Source of the DNA: Lutraria lutraria
Lineage: Eukaryota > Mollusca > Bivalvia > Venerida > Mactridae
Direction: 5' to 3'
Length of the DNA stretch: 64,000 nt
Assembly (NCBI GenBank): GCA_964023205.1
Contig: OZ026840.1
Location: 13,415,954 to 13,479,953, forward strand
Of this stretch, positions 34,839 through 46,245 are shown one piece after another (within the stretch, counting starts at the first letter, position 1; each line of letters starts with the position of its first letter). Under the pieces are notes generated by a model. The model was not told the DNA's origin. It did not search any database and saw only the letters and a program-made list of their open reading frames with translations. Both the position numbers and the translations under genes were made by a program.

Positions 34839-35114
34839 ACACCAACTAAGTCTGTCCATTGCCAATTGTTACTGAAACAAGCGGGAAGTACAGAAGTTTC
34901 TAAACCAGATGGTGCTGAATCGGAACAACTGGACACAACTAAATGTATACTGTGCTCAGACGCAGAGGACTTTGAAAAAGTAGAAGGCGTTACTGATGAA
35001 ACAATAAAAGAGACCGTAGTACAATTACAAAAGCTTCTTCCGTCCATCACATCTACTCTGAATGACTGTGGACGTCTTCAAGACTGGATAACCTTTTTTT
35101 CAAATGGTGGATAA
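34839..35114 (+). CDS. Open frame with C-x2-C, unrecognised
   Basis: A 91-codon frame without an ATG at its start: KSVHCQLLLKQAGSTEVSKP, an acidic stretch, TTKCILCSDAEDFEKVEG, and a helical ETIKETVVQLQKLLPSIT. Composition is protein-like and unlike the AT-rich random frames nearby. KCILC may be half of a zinc site. It lies just downstream of the SWIM-like exon and could be part of the same decayed gene; the acceptor is uncertain. Confidence 0.3.
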   Translation, partial: TPTKSVHCQLLLKQAGSTEVSKPDGAESEQLDTTKCILCSDAEDFEKVEGVTDETIKETVVQLQKLLPSITSTLNDCGRLQDWITFFSNGG

Positions 35115-35409
35115 TGTTCGGTGCAAATAACGCTTGGATTGACGAGCACAGTACAACATTGCTATAGACTATAAAGACTTGTTGAATACTAATGAATAGG
35201 GCAATGGTAGTAACGAATCGGAGATATGTAATGAAACATTTTAGATAACAGCAGATTTCAAAATTGTTCAAACTCGTAAATAATATAATGATGTGCCTAA
35301 ATCATAACCAAGTTATTAAATCATAAGACCATCTGACAGTTTTAACTGTTCTCTTCAGACCATCATACATACATAGATAACTGTCAACTGCAAAACTAAT
35401 TGATATACA

Positions 35410-35913
35410 CAAGGACTTATATACATACATGGATTCGCAACTTCCGTATTAACAGTTTAAAGTAATCAAATCCTGCGATAATAAGACGTGAATCAACGGG
35501 AATACATGCTATTGTTTACAAAAGCGAAAATACGAAAATATCCGTGATAATCCGAATGTTAATAACAGCGAAAATATCCGTGGTATTCCGAATGTTTAAT
35601 CTCAGAGACGAAAGGATTATAATAGATGTCCGCCATTTTGGAATTTAAAATGTTCGACTGATGCCATTTTAATGCTTATACTTAGACTTTGTGGATTATA
35701 AATGTATCTCAATATCTTTAAGGATTTTGTTGCATCCTTTACCAATGTCCCGTGCCCAATTGCCAGAGTTTTTTAGTATAATAAAATTCGTAAACGCCCA
35801 ATTACAGCTGTCGGACATTGCCGAGTATATAGCAATGCATTGTGGGATCGTCGAACGATATCGTTTGAGCTATTTTTAGCAGTTGCGAATCCATGTATGT
35901 ATATAAGTCCTTG
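35410..35913. mobile_element. MITE of about 500 bp with terminal inverted repeats
   Basis: Ends are CAAGGACTTATATACATACA and its near-complement TGTATGTATATAAGTCCTTG, continuing to TGGATTCGCAAC. ATATACA is duplicated at 35403-35409 and 35914-35920 (8 bp ATATACAC if the terminal base is assigned otherwise), in keeping with a hAT-type target. No transposase. A second, inverted, truncated copy lies at 56888-57355. Confidence 0.85.
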
Positions 35914-35921
35914 ATATACAC

Positions 35922-37840
35922 AATTGCCTTCAGAGTGAAACATCCACACATTCTGTTAGTAACATATACATCAAAAAGAGACTTCAGTTGACACCATACA
36001 CACTTGTCTAGTGCGAAAGGTCTTGTTGTATAAGCGTATGTGCATTACATTCTATTCAATCTGATAAGTGGTGGGGAGATGCTAAGTTATGTCAGGGATG
36101 CTATATTACAGGCATGTGCAATTACCATGAAAATGACACAAAGAATCGATAATTGACCAAAAGTAACATTAGTGGTTTATGACTCGTATAGTTTTTATTT
36201 GTTTAATTGTTATTAATTTTCAAAACTTTGTTCTAAATTAAATTTGAGAAAGAAAGGCTAATATTATGTAAGTTTTGTAGGAAAGAAATGTTTACCTTAT
36301 GAAAGTTTTGTTCGATTTATGAGCTCAAGCAGAGATGCTACATTTGGCTCAAATATCATGAAACTTGTTTTCGAATTATCAGCTGAAGGAGAATTTTTTA
36401 CGGAATAAACTTGTGAAAGAAAAGTTATATCATGACAACAAATGTACGATAGAATGCTAAAATTTGGCTTAAATTTGTGAATGAAACGTTTATATTATGA
36501 AAAAATCTACGATCGAACTTAAACGTTTGAATTAAATTTGTATATAACAAATATTTATATCATGAAAGTTTTGTTTGATTTATCAACTCAAGACCAAATT
36601 TTATTTTGTAGGCTATCGTGGAACTTTCTTCTATTTATCAGCTGAAGAAGAAATGTTCATGGCTTTTATTTAATGAAATGCTATATATCATGAATGTTTT
36701 GTACGAAAGACATTTTATACATTTTATGGTGAATGGTTTGTTATTTGTAATTTTGATATGTATAAATTTGTATTAATGAACAACTTTATCTTGTTATTGA
36801 TCTTTATTTTTCATAATGTATGTCTCTATTATAGCGTAACAATTTAATTACCCTAAGACTTAATCTGTAACTTTTAATCTACCGCCAAAAATGGCGTAAG
36901 ATATGCCCTCGTATAGTCATAATCATAATCTCGGTGACGATCTTTACTGATTACAAGGAAACAATCAATAAATCCGGATGGAAAACAGTATAGGGTAGTC
37001 TATGTTTCATAAATCTACATTGTTTTCACAGCTGCATATGTCATTTGAATGCATTTTGTCACGGTGTGTGACCATTAATTGGAGGGTTCCATCAATAAAA
37101 GTTTATGTCATAATTTTAACTAACATGTTCACATCATATTGATTATGACAGTAATTAATCATTGTTGAAAAACTGATATTATTTTAGCAAATACAAAAAC
37201 AAGTCAAATACCTGAGATCACAGTGAACTTATTCGTGGCGATTAGCATAAAACCATAATTTGGTCGACCTTACAACTAACCCATCATTAAAGATACATAT
37301 TGAATAAGATTAAAGTAATGTTTCTTCATTGCTCTTTTCATTATAAACATATATAGAATAACTGGAATTCTTTTAGCATTATAATGCACGTAATATACCG
37401 TCATTATTTCAAGACTTTGACTCAACAATTGTAAATGCAGTAGATATGTAAAGAATTGATCTGTATCTTATATTGTGTATGGAAAGGCATGTATACACGT
37501 ATTCTATATTGTTTTTATATTATGTATGTATATAATGTTGTACGAGACATGAATAAACTGTTTGACTTTACTTAATCTGAAAAATTAAACTGTTGACACG
37601 CTTCGTGTATGAATTGATGTTACACATTGTTTGTCACATGACAGTTGATTCTCAATCAGCCATTGTTATGAATTGACGATTTCGAATAATAGGTGTGAAA
37701 ATATGTGCATACCAAATAATATAATTTGGTTACACCGTTTCTGGGTTTGCGCTACAATCTATGTAATTTAGTGCTTATATGATGCTTTTTCATTTTATTA
37801 TGCACCGGTAAAAATGGATCATTATCGAGAGTGAAATAAG
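35922..37840. other. Non-coding AT-rich stretch
   Basis: Weak periodic similarity (blocks like GAAAGTTTTGTT.GATTTAT) at about 36300 and 36560 suggests an old degenerate tandem duplication. A copy of the CAGGGATGCTATAT motif of 58480-58514 is at 36095. No gene. Confidence 0.4.
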
Positions 37841-38400
37841 GTACTACAGCAAAATAATTCTTGAAATCATTGTTATGCCGTCAATACCGACGTACGTCAG
37901 TCTCAAAGTATGGAAGAAAAATTTCATGTTTAGTATATCTTCACATTCAAATGGTGTTCAAAAAGTGAAATATTTTTCTCGTCAGATCCGGCCGTCATTG
38001 AGTTGAATCGTAAAAATGGGGTCATAATCAATCGCAAAATTGTGTTCTTTTACTAATGTAAGCATGAAAATATTATCATGCCGCCAATATCGACGTGTGT
38101 AAGTGACAAACTATGGAAGAACATTTTGATATAGAGTATATCTTCACATACAAATGATGTCGCAAAAAGTGCAATATTTTCCTCGTCAGATCAGGCCTCC
38201 ATATTGTAAATTTTAAAAACTGGGTCATACTCAATCGCGAAATTATGTATTATAACAAAATAAAACATGAACATATAGTTATGCCGCCAATATAGAAGTA
38301 TGTCACACTTCAACCACGGCAAGATATCATGAAATTAAGAATATCTTCAAGTACTAAAGCTGTCGCAAAAAACTGACATTTTCTATTATGCGACCATTTC
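37840..38400. repeat. Tandem repeat, period 203 bp, about 2.6 copies
   Basis: The anchor ATGCCG(C/T)CAATA recurs at 37875, 38078 and 38281, spacing exactly 203 both times. Each unit has TATGGAAGAA, TATCTTCACAT, GCAAAAAGTG and CTCGTCAGATC blocks. Divergence between units is about 20-25 percent by eye. Confidence 0.8.
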
Positions 38401-38959
38401 GGTCAAATTATCACGTCAGTTTGATTTTCGAACGGTCACAAAAACTTGGAAATCTTTAGAACCACGAATATTTATAAACAAAATTACAACATCTGTAAAA
38501 TATTTAACACTTTAAGATCAATATATAAAAAACTCTATGCAAAAACAACATTTATTTAAGCCGATTGAAGAGAATATTTGACCCATCTTTTATCTGCTAT
38601 ATAACGACATTACGGTAAATGCATGCGCTCTCGCGTGCATATCCCTATGCACTGTTTTTCAGCCAGTTTCCGTCCGTTGCGTATCCCTGTAATATAGCAT
38701 CACTGGTTATGTTCACAGACATGATACCAGTGTCATAATAATATTTTAGGAAAACTGCTTTTTAGACAAAATAACGGACTAATCTGGCATAATGTGGTGA
38801 ATGACGACGCAATTATTGTACAGAAAACGCATTTTACACCGGCAAACATAAACTTAACTAGAACAACTAACAAAACAATCCAAAAAACTAACATTTCGTC
38901 CTCCTGCCGGTCAAACTTTTCAAAATGACATGACTGTGTAGGTCAGAAAACCATGGAGA

Positions 38960-39057
38960 GACTATTTACATAAAATTTCGTTGCATACCATACACATGCT
39001 TACGATGCGAACCGCCTCTCGTGATACGTCGTTTGCCCCCAGTGGTAATGAAGTATT
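38960..39057 (-). pseudogene. Inverted homologue of the CMLCNDKL exon
   Basis: After a GATTTTTAG acceptor-like end the minus strand reads NTSLPLGANDVSREAVRIVS and MCMVCNEILCK, then a stop. It aligns residue for residue with 34020-34110, but the later half of that exon is missing. With the promoter copy 39160-39193 just upstream, it is the remnant of a second, oppositely oriented gene copy. Confidence 0.45.
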
Positions 39058-39159
39058 CTAAAAATCGTATTCTCACAGTGGATATAGTTGAAATGTAGAA
39101 TATCGCATTAATATATTATAGTTGTATATTGAATAATTTTGATTTATTCAATTCTGATT

Positions 39160-39193
39160 TAGCAAAAAGTCACGTGGTATTCGCACCGTGATA
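39160..39193 (-). promoter_or_regulatory. Third copy of the CCACGTGAC promoter block
   Basis: 34 bases identical to 33931-33964 (on the minus strand TATCACGGTGCGAATACCAC then GTGACTTTTTGCTA). The MADSVDS exon itself is absent here. Confidence 0.5.
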
Positions 39194-40332
39194 ACGTTAT
39201 TACTTTACGCTGTACGATGTAAAACATCATTACTCACTAAACGTCACTTTTTCATCTATTTCTATTCTTAAACTGTAAGGACATAATTTTGTTGTTTGAA
39301 TAATGTATCATCGTTTTAGTTTTAACTTGTAAAGTGCAATGTTATTGACTTTTTGTGTTGATATTCGTACAGGCATATTTCCAGACTTGATTAATTTCAT
39401 TATTTTGTAGGTTGTGTAATTTTAAAGGATATGGTTAAAATCAAACAGTCAAACAGTCAAACTATCCCTCGCGAACCAAACCAATACACAGTGTATACTC
39501 TTTGTAAAATCTCCATAGGAAAACAAACCAAGGGAAACGGATGATTACAGACACACTTCTAGCATGGGAATCACCATTTCCAGAGATAGAGAAAGAGAAA
39601 AAGAAAGAGAAAGGATACTCCAATTGACTAGCAATGGTTTGTATAGCATTCCCCACTTTTTTCGCTTAAGATCTTTGTGTTATCATACGCTACGATCATG
39701 CAAAGTGTTTAAAAAAAATCATTGTATAGTTTTCATTTTGTCTAATAGTATATGTCTATGTGGAAAATGCTAAGTCAGAGCAAGGCGCACAGCAGGACGT
39801 CGCGGACGGATTCAAAACTGACGTAAGCGGCTCCGTACTATTCTCAGACTGATTTGACGAAGCCCTGGAATTATTTCGGACCAAATACAATCACGCAAAT
39901 TCATGCATAACGCGATTATACATGTATGTATCTTGTTGACGCGACATCCTCCGCGGTCCGGACCAACATGTTGCATATATCATGTAGATGAGTATACTAA
40001 TCAATTTATGCCAAAATAGACAAGCATCGTTTGACACGCAAAATGCGCGTGGATTTCATGATAAAGCTTTTCAATACAGTCTACACAGTCTATTCAGATG
40101 TACAAACCGGTTTAATGTAAGCTAATTGGAAACATAAACATTTTTTATAATTAAAAGCGAATTCTTTCTTTAAATTGAGTGAGGATATTTATGCCATAAT
40201 CAGTAGACTATGAACTGGTGACAAGATTGATCAGGGACGGACAAGAACCTTTTTCCACAAGGTCCTTACATCGTGTCATTACACAATTACTAACATTGTT
40301 GTATTACATTTGTTGTGCATTTAACTTTTCAG

Positions 40333-40736
40333 ACAGAATCTTTGAGAAGTTCTGCTTTTTGTTTTGCGCTTCGAAATATAGCGATGAATATTACCATTAC
40401 AACTGCATTCTCGAGGAAATTATGTCCACGTTTGTGCATAACATGTTTGAAGATTTCATCAAGAATCTTAACATACCTTCCCAACTTCCTTTTGAGACAT
40501 GGACTGCGGAGAACATTGCTCATCTTGAAGCTGAATTACAGAGGATCTGCTACAGAGAAATAGACGAATCAGATCCGTCAGAATTAGACGAAGAATCGTT
40601 GGTCCATTTCGTATCACGACAATTCCTGTTTAACAAATATACTCTGAATGATGAGTCTTTCACATTTGTACCGGACTTATTTGACATCATGCTTAATTGC
40701 AGTCTATTTGACAATGTGATCACGTGTATTACGGAG
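40333..40736 (+). CDS. Coding exon A of an unrecognised gene
   Basis: Bounded by an acceptor GCATTTAACTTTTCAG (to 40332) and a donor ACGGAG|GTAAGC. The 404-bp exon is open throughout, enters in phase 1 and leaves in phase 0. It reads RIFEKFCFLFCASKYSDEYY, then ILEEIMSTFVHNMFEDFI, ENIAHLEAELQRICYREIDE, an acidic SDPSELDEESL, and FVPDLFDIMLNCSLFDNVIT. It is acidic, helical and without membrane segments. No family recognised. Open frame extends upstream of the acceptor, but the base composition changes there. It chains in phase with exons at 45004 and 55560 and, upstream, with the MADSVDS exon. Confidence 0.6.
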
Positions 40737-41166
40737 GTAAGCTTTCATTTTTTCCCACGTGTCGCTATTATTATCCTTAGAAGATTTGAAAGTATGTGTT
40801 TGTGATATTTTACTTCTTTACATTTCCATTGGAAATGTCGCCTTTTATTGTGATAGTAAGTAAATGCTTTACGTGTAATGAAAATCATTGATTATTGCAT
40901 ATAAAAAAAGGCACAAAGGTTATCAGATTTATTATTGTAGACAACATTGCAAACGTTGGTTAATTTATGGATAGAATCGGAATAATGAAATGTATCCATA
41001 TTTTATCACATGAGTAAGTATAACCTTTGTTCGACTATGTATATTATCTGCATGATAATCTGTTTAATTATGCCTAAGCATACATTTAAACGTAATAAAT
41101 CTATTTGAAACTACGTGTATAATTTGATCAATATCTATATCTACAAAGTAATATATTTTTCGCATA

Positions 41167-41619
41167 AGGTTTTCATAGTCTAATACGAAGTGTTAAGGAT
41201 CGTATTTTGAATATTGTCATTCTTTTGTATACCAATAAAGACATTTACAGGTGAATCTTTAAAAACTTTTACCGTCAGTTAAGAGAGTTACAGCCGTTTT
41301 TATTCTCTACCCCTAACGTAAAAAAGTACCTGAAAATCAAATGAAGTTACCTTTATGAAAATTGGCCTATCTCTCTAACAGATGATACAATATGCAAGAA
41401 TGTGTATAAGTCTAAGGGTAACCAATGTTTCGTCAATTCAAATTGTTTATACAACGTTTGGAATTACTATGTTGCAGAAAAAGTGAAAAATGTAACCCAG
41501 CCCCTTTAAGATTTAATAAAGATTTTAGTCTTTTACCAAAAAGTAACAAATTGATTATTATCATTAAAATAAAAACTAAAGCAGTGAAACAGCTGAAATT
41601 TTCATAATATTAACTACTA
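41167..41619. repeat. Dispersed repeat copy 2, left part
   Basis: Matches 18681-19135 in the same orientation; it is interrupted at 41619 by the 2951-bp element and continues at 44571-44911. A short block shared by both copies, GTAACCAATGTT, helps alignment. Confidence 0.8.
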
Positions 41620-42675
41620 CCCAGCCAGCAAAATCATATCGGTCCGATATCGGTCCGATATGCATTTCATATCGGTCCGATATCGTATCCGATATCGGAC
41701 CTTTATCGTTTTGCCCATCGGCATTTGATCGGTCCGATATCGTTTCAGATATATGTCGGTCCAATATCGGCCCGATATCGGCAATTTTATACCCTAGCAT
41801 AAATTCTCAAATGTGTGCAGATTCTAGGTCAGACCGACAATAACACAGTGAAATACATTATTAATCAAATCATATGTATTTCAATTTGTCATATTGCACA
41901 GTAAACAACAGGCAAATATGCATTTAGAAGACTTCATTGCCAATTCTGATGAATGAAGAAAAAATTAACAAGAATTTTTTCAAATTGCCAATAAAAACGT
42001 GACTGAGTTAATAAATATCAGTCTTTGAACAAAATGATTTACCTTTTTACCACAGTTAACAAATTAAACAATTTCTTATCTTCATTTTATCTAAAACAGT
42101 AAACATTTTTGTCTTGTTATAATGTGATCTACACAAATGTAAAATGTTAGTATGAAATGTCAGATGTGTCACATCTACTTATGTACTCAGTACAGTAAAA
42201 CTTCTGTACAGCAACGCCCTGTGGGAGCTGTTGACCGTTGTTTAGAGGTTGTTTCCCTACAGAGGTTGAATTTAAGGTAAGTATCAGTTTAGGAAATCTT
42301 GAAAGTGCTGTTAAAAAGTTGTTGGTCTACGGAGGGCTGCTCTGCAGAGGTTTTACTATACTATATTACTTGAATTATGAAGAAAAGTATTAAAGAATGT
42401 ATATAAAACACATGTGCGAAATAAAAGTAGTAGATACCAATAACTTAACAACAGGAATGATTCACGGATAATGAGTGATAAACAGTTCTTTTAAAAAAGA
42501 TTGTGTTAGAAAATATTAGAAAACTGGGGGGGAAAGTCACAGTTAACACAGGGACACAACACACACTGTTGGATATTCATGTAAGAAAAGGCTGAATTAG
42601 TATCTGAATGATTTTTCGTCCATCACTGAGACTGAACAAAGTTAAACTCAAAGTTTTCATAGAACTGTTGCATAA

Positions 42676-42828
42676 TTATGATGTATAGTCATCACTACTA
42701 TTTCTAGGTCTGATGGTCCAATTGGAATTGTATTCCTCCACCCCAGTCAGAAGCCAATCCTCCATAACGAACTCAGAATCATATGTATGTTGGTCTGTCG
42801 GTAGTTTCTCTTCAGTGCTCCACTGCTC
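42676..42828 (-). CDS. Candidate terminal exon inside the 2951-bp element
   Basis: Acceptor TATTCATGTTTCAG ends at 42829; in phase 0 the frame reads EQWSTEEKLPTDQHTYDSEF, then VMEDWLLTGVEEYNSNWTIR and a stop after SSDDYTS (50 residues). The composition is acidic and clearly protein-like against an AT-rich background. It lies downstream of the DUF4806-like frame on the same strand, but a clean in-phase junction between the two was not found. Function unknown. Confidence 0.4.
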   Translation of the reverse strand, partial: EQWSTEEKLPTDQHTYDSEFVMEDWLLTGVEEYNSNWTIRPRNSSDDYTS

Positions 42829-43439
42829 CTGAAACATGAATAATATGCATTACAGTATAGCAATTACGTTTTGCATGTATAGAAAACTGTTAAATTGTTA
42901 TGCAGTATGCCTACCAAACTAATAATGTTAGCTGTAATCGCTGACATTGTTCATTAACAGGGTCTTTAAAGGCCCTTCCCAGTTGAAAATTTAAAAGTCC
43001 AAATTTACACTAGCAGCTCTATAAGTACTGAAACCGCAAATTTCGGGATATTGCTTCAAACTTCAACAGACAAAGGCTTTTTTCCAATGAAGAGAGAAAG
43101 ACCCATGTCTGAGAAACTTTCTCTCATTTCATTAGGGCACTTTAAAGGGACAACTCTCGCTGGTATACCAGCGAGTATTTGCAGTTTGGGCTATGTAAAC
43201 TGATATGCGTAATACTACCTGTCAATTAAACTCTCTGTTGTTTAAAATAACACAAGAATGGGTGAGTCGTCAACTGACCACTGGTTAGTAAAGTACTCCT
43301 GTTATATAGAAAGCATCGGCTGCTCAACCTTACCATGTGCTTCTGTTTACAAACAGGTTTAAACTTTTTCTCAAAGTAACACTTAGAATTGATGTATTAC
43401 TAAGATTATTGGATGAAATGTTTTGACATAGAATATTTA

Positions 43440-43590
43440 CCATTGTGAGAATTTTCAAAGAATATTTTTCGGTAGTTTATTCAAAAATTCAAAAAAAGGG
43501 CTCTCTGATATGAAACGTGCATACAATTTTACAATAACCCGCCCCAGCGCCATCTAGTGGTTTGTATAGTCCTGTTACTCCTTTAAGAAG
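43440..43590. repeat. Dispersed repeat, inverted copy at 56760-56885
   Basis: Shares TTTCAAAGAATATTTTTCGG, a GATATGAAACGTGCAT-like block and GCGCCATCTAGTGGTTTGTA with the reverse complement of 56760-56885. It is nested inside the 2951-bp element. Confidence 0.65.
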
Positions 43591-43762
43591 GTTTGACCCA
43601 GGAAATTGATTTGGGAGTGAATCAATATAAGCTCTCAACTTTCTCAATACTCAAGCAGGCATATGAACTTATTAGAATAACTGACGCAAAACACATTACA
43701 CACAATAGTCATCAACTTCATTAAAAAACTTACAAAGAATAGCTGAACTAAATTTCAGTGAA

Positions 43763-43907
43763 CTACAAGTCATCACAGAGCCCTTCCTTCGCCGCAGTCC
43801 AGTTTAACTCGATAGTCAGTCTGTTATGGGCAACTTCTTTCATTATACCCGTTACCATGGTTTTTAATAGTGAGTCACCAACATTGGAATTTGGAGATAT
43901 GGCTGAC
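43763..43907 (-). CDS. Candidate exon resembling the DUF4806 core
   Basis: A strong acceptor (GTTTTTCTTACAG) ends at 43908. After one base the frame reads SAISPNSNVGDSLLKTMVTG, then IMKEVAHNRLTIELNWTAAK and EGLCDDL before a TAG. The pattern of a basic helix, N-R-L-T..LNW and a small-residue turn matches my memory of the DUF4806 family core (...LA..YNWTG..GK..F.), a domain seen in transposon-linked and KDWK/BEN-type animal proteins. An ATG in Kozak context (AAACCATGG) is inside the exon, and a CTCCAG|GTAAAA donor at 44224 could end a 5' UTR exon. The family call is tentative. Confidence 0.35.
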
Positions 43908-44570
43908 CTGTAAGAAAAACAATTCAAATTCAAAGACATCAGTTTCCAATTTCAACCAATATCGCTGTAATTTTATGTACACTTCAAATAAAAACAAGTA
44001 AAAAGCGAGCCTAACTCTTGATATTGAAAATAATTCATTGAATAAACAAGCTTAGCAAAGTTTAAAACTATGTTTTAACAGTTTTTTCACATTTATCGCG
44101 AAATCTCATTACAAATACATGTCTAAGCTATCATGTGCACGTGCCGGTTTCAATCTTGGCGTAAAAAAATGAATTTCAGAAAACATTAGATACGGTGAAC
44201 ATGATATTATTAAACGGTTTTTACCTGGAGTAAAATAAATCCACAGTCTAAATTGCTTCGTCTCTTTCTCGCGCCGACCGGTTGGCTACAGAACAATAAT
44301 ACAAATCAAACGAAATTATCACGTGTTTTACCTCGATATCGGACCGGGATCGGACCGTCAACGGCTTTATTTTTTTTATTTAACGTCAAAATACTAAATA
44401 ACATATCCTTACTATCATAAAATGCATTTCTCTTTTATATTTTATCCACTGGTTAACGAAATTTGAGGGAGAATAAATCATCCTACAATCACGGATAGAT
44501 ATCGGATAGATATCTAACCGTTATGCCGGTCTATAAACGATATCTATCCGATATACCAATGCTGGCTGGG

Positions 44571-44911
44571 TATGTGTGTATAAAGTCTACTCCAAATTTT
44601 AGAAAAAGTTTCACCGTCCGGTTTTGAAATAAATAGTGTCAGAAATCTATAGTCACTTGATTTTCGTTTATTATAAATTCCAATAAACTAGACAAAAAAA
44701 TGAAATAAATATTTTCTTCCATATTACTGTATAAATTCATGTTCTTAATACGAAACATTACCTAAAAACTAATGAAAAAAAGAAAAAAGTATGGTCCTAG
44801 TGGGGTTTGAACCTATAACCCTCAGGAATATGGCAATATGTCAGCAAAGTTCATGAAACTGAGTACTCTTAAAAATGGAGGTTTTGAGTTAGAGATTAAA
44901 ATCCTTAACAG
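44571..44911. repeat. Dispersed repeat copy 2, right part
   Basis: Matches 19128-19425. On the minus strand it includes GGTTCAAACCCCACTAGGAC, a T-arm plus acceptor-like block before a T-run, as in the other copy. The 5' half of a tRNA is absent, so this is not a tRNA gene. Confidence 0.75.
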
Positions 44912-45003
44912 CAAAATTTTATACGACCGACATAGACATGTCTACGAAAAAGATGTGTTTTCTGTATATTACAGTATATTTGTTTAAACATGATATTTTT
45001 CAG

Positions 45004-45141
45004 ATCATGAATGTTTATTTGGACGAAAATTACCACAGGATCAGATATAGTAATTTAGTTATGCTTAGACGAAAAATTGAACGGCTCATTGATGAAGTTG
45101 ATGATAAATTTCTACCAAACAAAGAACATTTTCGTGATAAG
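45004..45141 (+). CDS. Coding exon B of the unrecognised gene
   Basis: Acceptor CATGATATTTTTCAG to 45003, donor GATAAG|GTAAGA. Exactly 46 codons, phase 0 at both ends: IMNVYLDENYHRIRYSNLVM, LRRKIERLIDEVDDKF and LPNKEHFRDK. A helical heptad-like LRRKIERLIDEV is visible. It follows exon A in phase and strand. A perfect-looking palindrome begins 15 bp after its donor. Confidence 0.6.
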
Positions 45142-45155
45142 GTAAGATGTCAGTA

Positions 45156-45237
45156 CTGTTATCTGGCCGATTTTGCCGGAAGTGACTGGATAAATTAGTT
45201 TATCCAGTCACTTCATGCAAATTCGACCAGATAACAG
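45156..45237. repeat. Palindrome of about 40-bp arms
   Basis: Arms meet at AAATTAGTTT (centre about 45197): GTGACTGGATAAA and TTTATCCAGTCAC, extending outward to GTTATCTGG and CCAGATAAC with a few mismatches. Confidence 0.85.
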
Positions 45238-45553
45238 TGTGCCGGATAAACTTTGCTTTATAAGGTCTCCTGACCATGTGACTTGTGATAAACCGTCACC
45301 TGACCACGTGATCTGACGGACTATTTCTTATAACAGAGTCGCCGGCTGAAATTCAGTGCCCGAAGGTGCGGTTTACATCGATAAATGTTCTACGATTTAC
45401 CTGCCTCTACATAACGTTATCAAGATGTCCGACGTAGTTGTTTATCGTGACGTCATTGAACGAACGTGACGTTACGCACAGATTAATGAGAAAGTAACTA
45501 AATAGTCCCGAGTTTTTCCCCCTTATTTAAGCAAATTCAGTCACTGGATAAAT

Positions 45554-45697
45554 AGAATAATATGTTAGTGTCGTGGATTGAGTAAAAGTTTATCTGGCTC
45601 GGCTGCGGAAATTATCGGATTCGCCTTCGGCTCACCCGATAAATTCCTCCGCCTTGCCAGATAAACTTACTCACCCACGACACTAACCTATTATTCT
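45554..45697. repeat. Long nested hairpin
   Basis: AGAATAATATGTTAGTGTCG (45554) pairs with CGACACTAACCTATTATTCT (to 45697); inside, TTTATCTGGC pairs with GCCAGATAAA and ATTATCGG with CCGATAAA(T). GGATAAA/CCAGATAAC motifs are shared with 45156-45237, so both may derive from one foldback family. Confidence 0.8.
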
Positions 45698-46245
45698 CTA
45701 TGTATACGTATACCTAGTATGTACATGAAATTCTAAAACTGTACATGTTTATGTACAATAGAATATATTAGCAAACGTACACAAACATGACACGGATATC
45801 TACAGCAAGCCCACACTATTACAACATTATCAATTTATCATAATGTACAGGGTATCCCGGAATATTTGAATTTTTTTAAAATCTTTTTATTTATGCTACA
45901 GTATGTCACACATTTGAAAGTAATATGAAAATAGGCTAAGCCTATGGAACGGGGAAGTCGAGTATATTGGAAAGGAACGACAACTCTAGGTAGAGATTGG
46001 TCGAGCACCTTGCGTAAACAAAAAGTGACGTCATTCTACTTCCTGTCAAGCGTTTATGCGCACACTTTATGCAGACGCTTTTCACAAAGTTAACCAAAGC
46101 GTTTGTATTTTTAGAATAAAGCTTCTTTTTTAAAAAACTTCGAATAGTTTGCTTTCTATTTCTTGTAAACAGATAGGAAAACAAATATAAGTGAGTAATT
46201 ATATTACGATGTAAAAAAATATTCCAACACGAGAACGAGAATTTA

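Larger units (their letters stand above)
41620..44570. mobile_element. 2951-bp DNA element with CCCAGCCAGCA ends and TA target
   Basis: Ends CCCAGCCAGCA and TGCTGGCTGGG are perfect inverted repeats, flanked by TA. The same repeat at 18681-19430 lacks it and reads ACTACTATGTG, the empty site. Left subterminal DNA (41635-41785) is packed with ATCGGTCCGATATCGG-type palindromes; the right side (44330-44360, 44490-44555) has GATATCGGA and GATATCTATCCGATA forms. No transposase frame was found. On the minus strand there are splice-bounded frames (43763-43907, 42676-42828). The superfamily is not assigned. Confidence 0.85.

Noticed and set aside
39564..39773. Frame with an RDREREKEREREIL-like charged run
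   Set aside because: Derived from a short GAGAAAGA simple repeat; no splice support.
41576..41800. 74-codon minus-strand frame with repeated GPISD
   Set aside because: It is produced by the ATCGGTCCGATATCGG repeats at the end of the DNA element, not a protein.
44795..44830. tRNA gene suggested by GGTTCAAACCCCAC plus T-run (minus strand), also at 19315
   Set aside because: Only the T-arm/acceptor half is present; no D-arm or anticodon stem could be placed upstream. It is a shared feature of a dispersed repeat.
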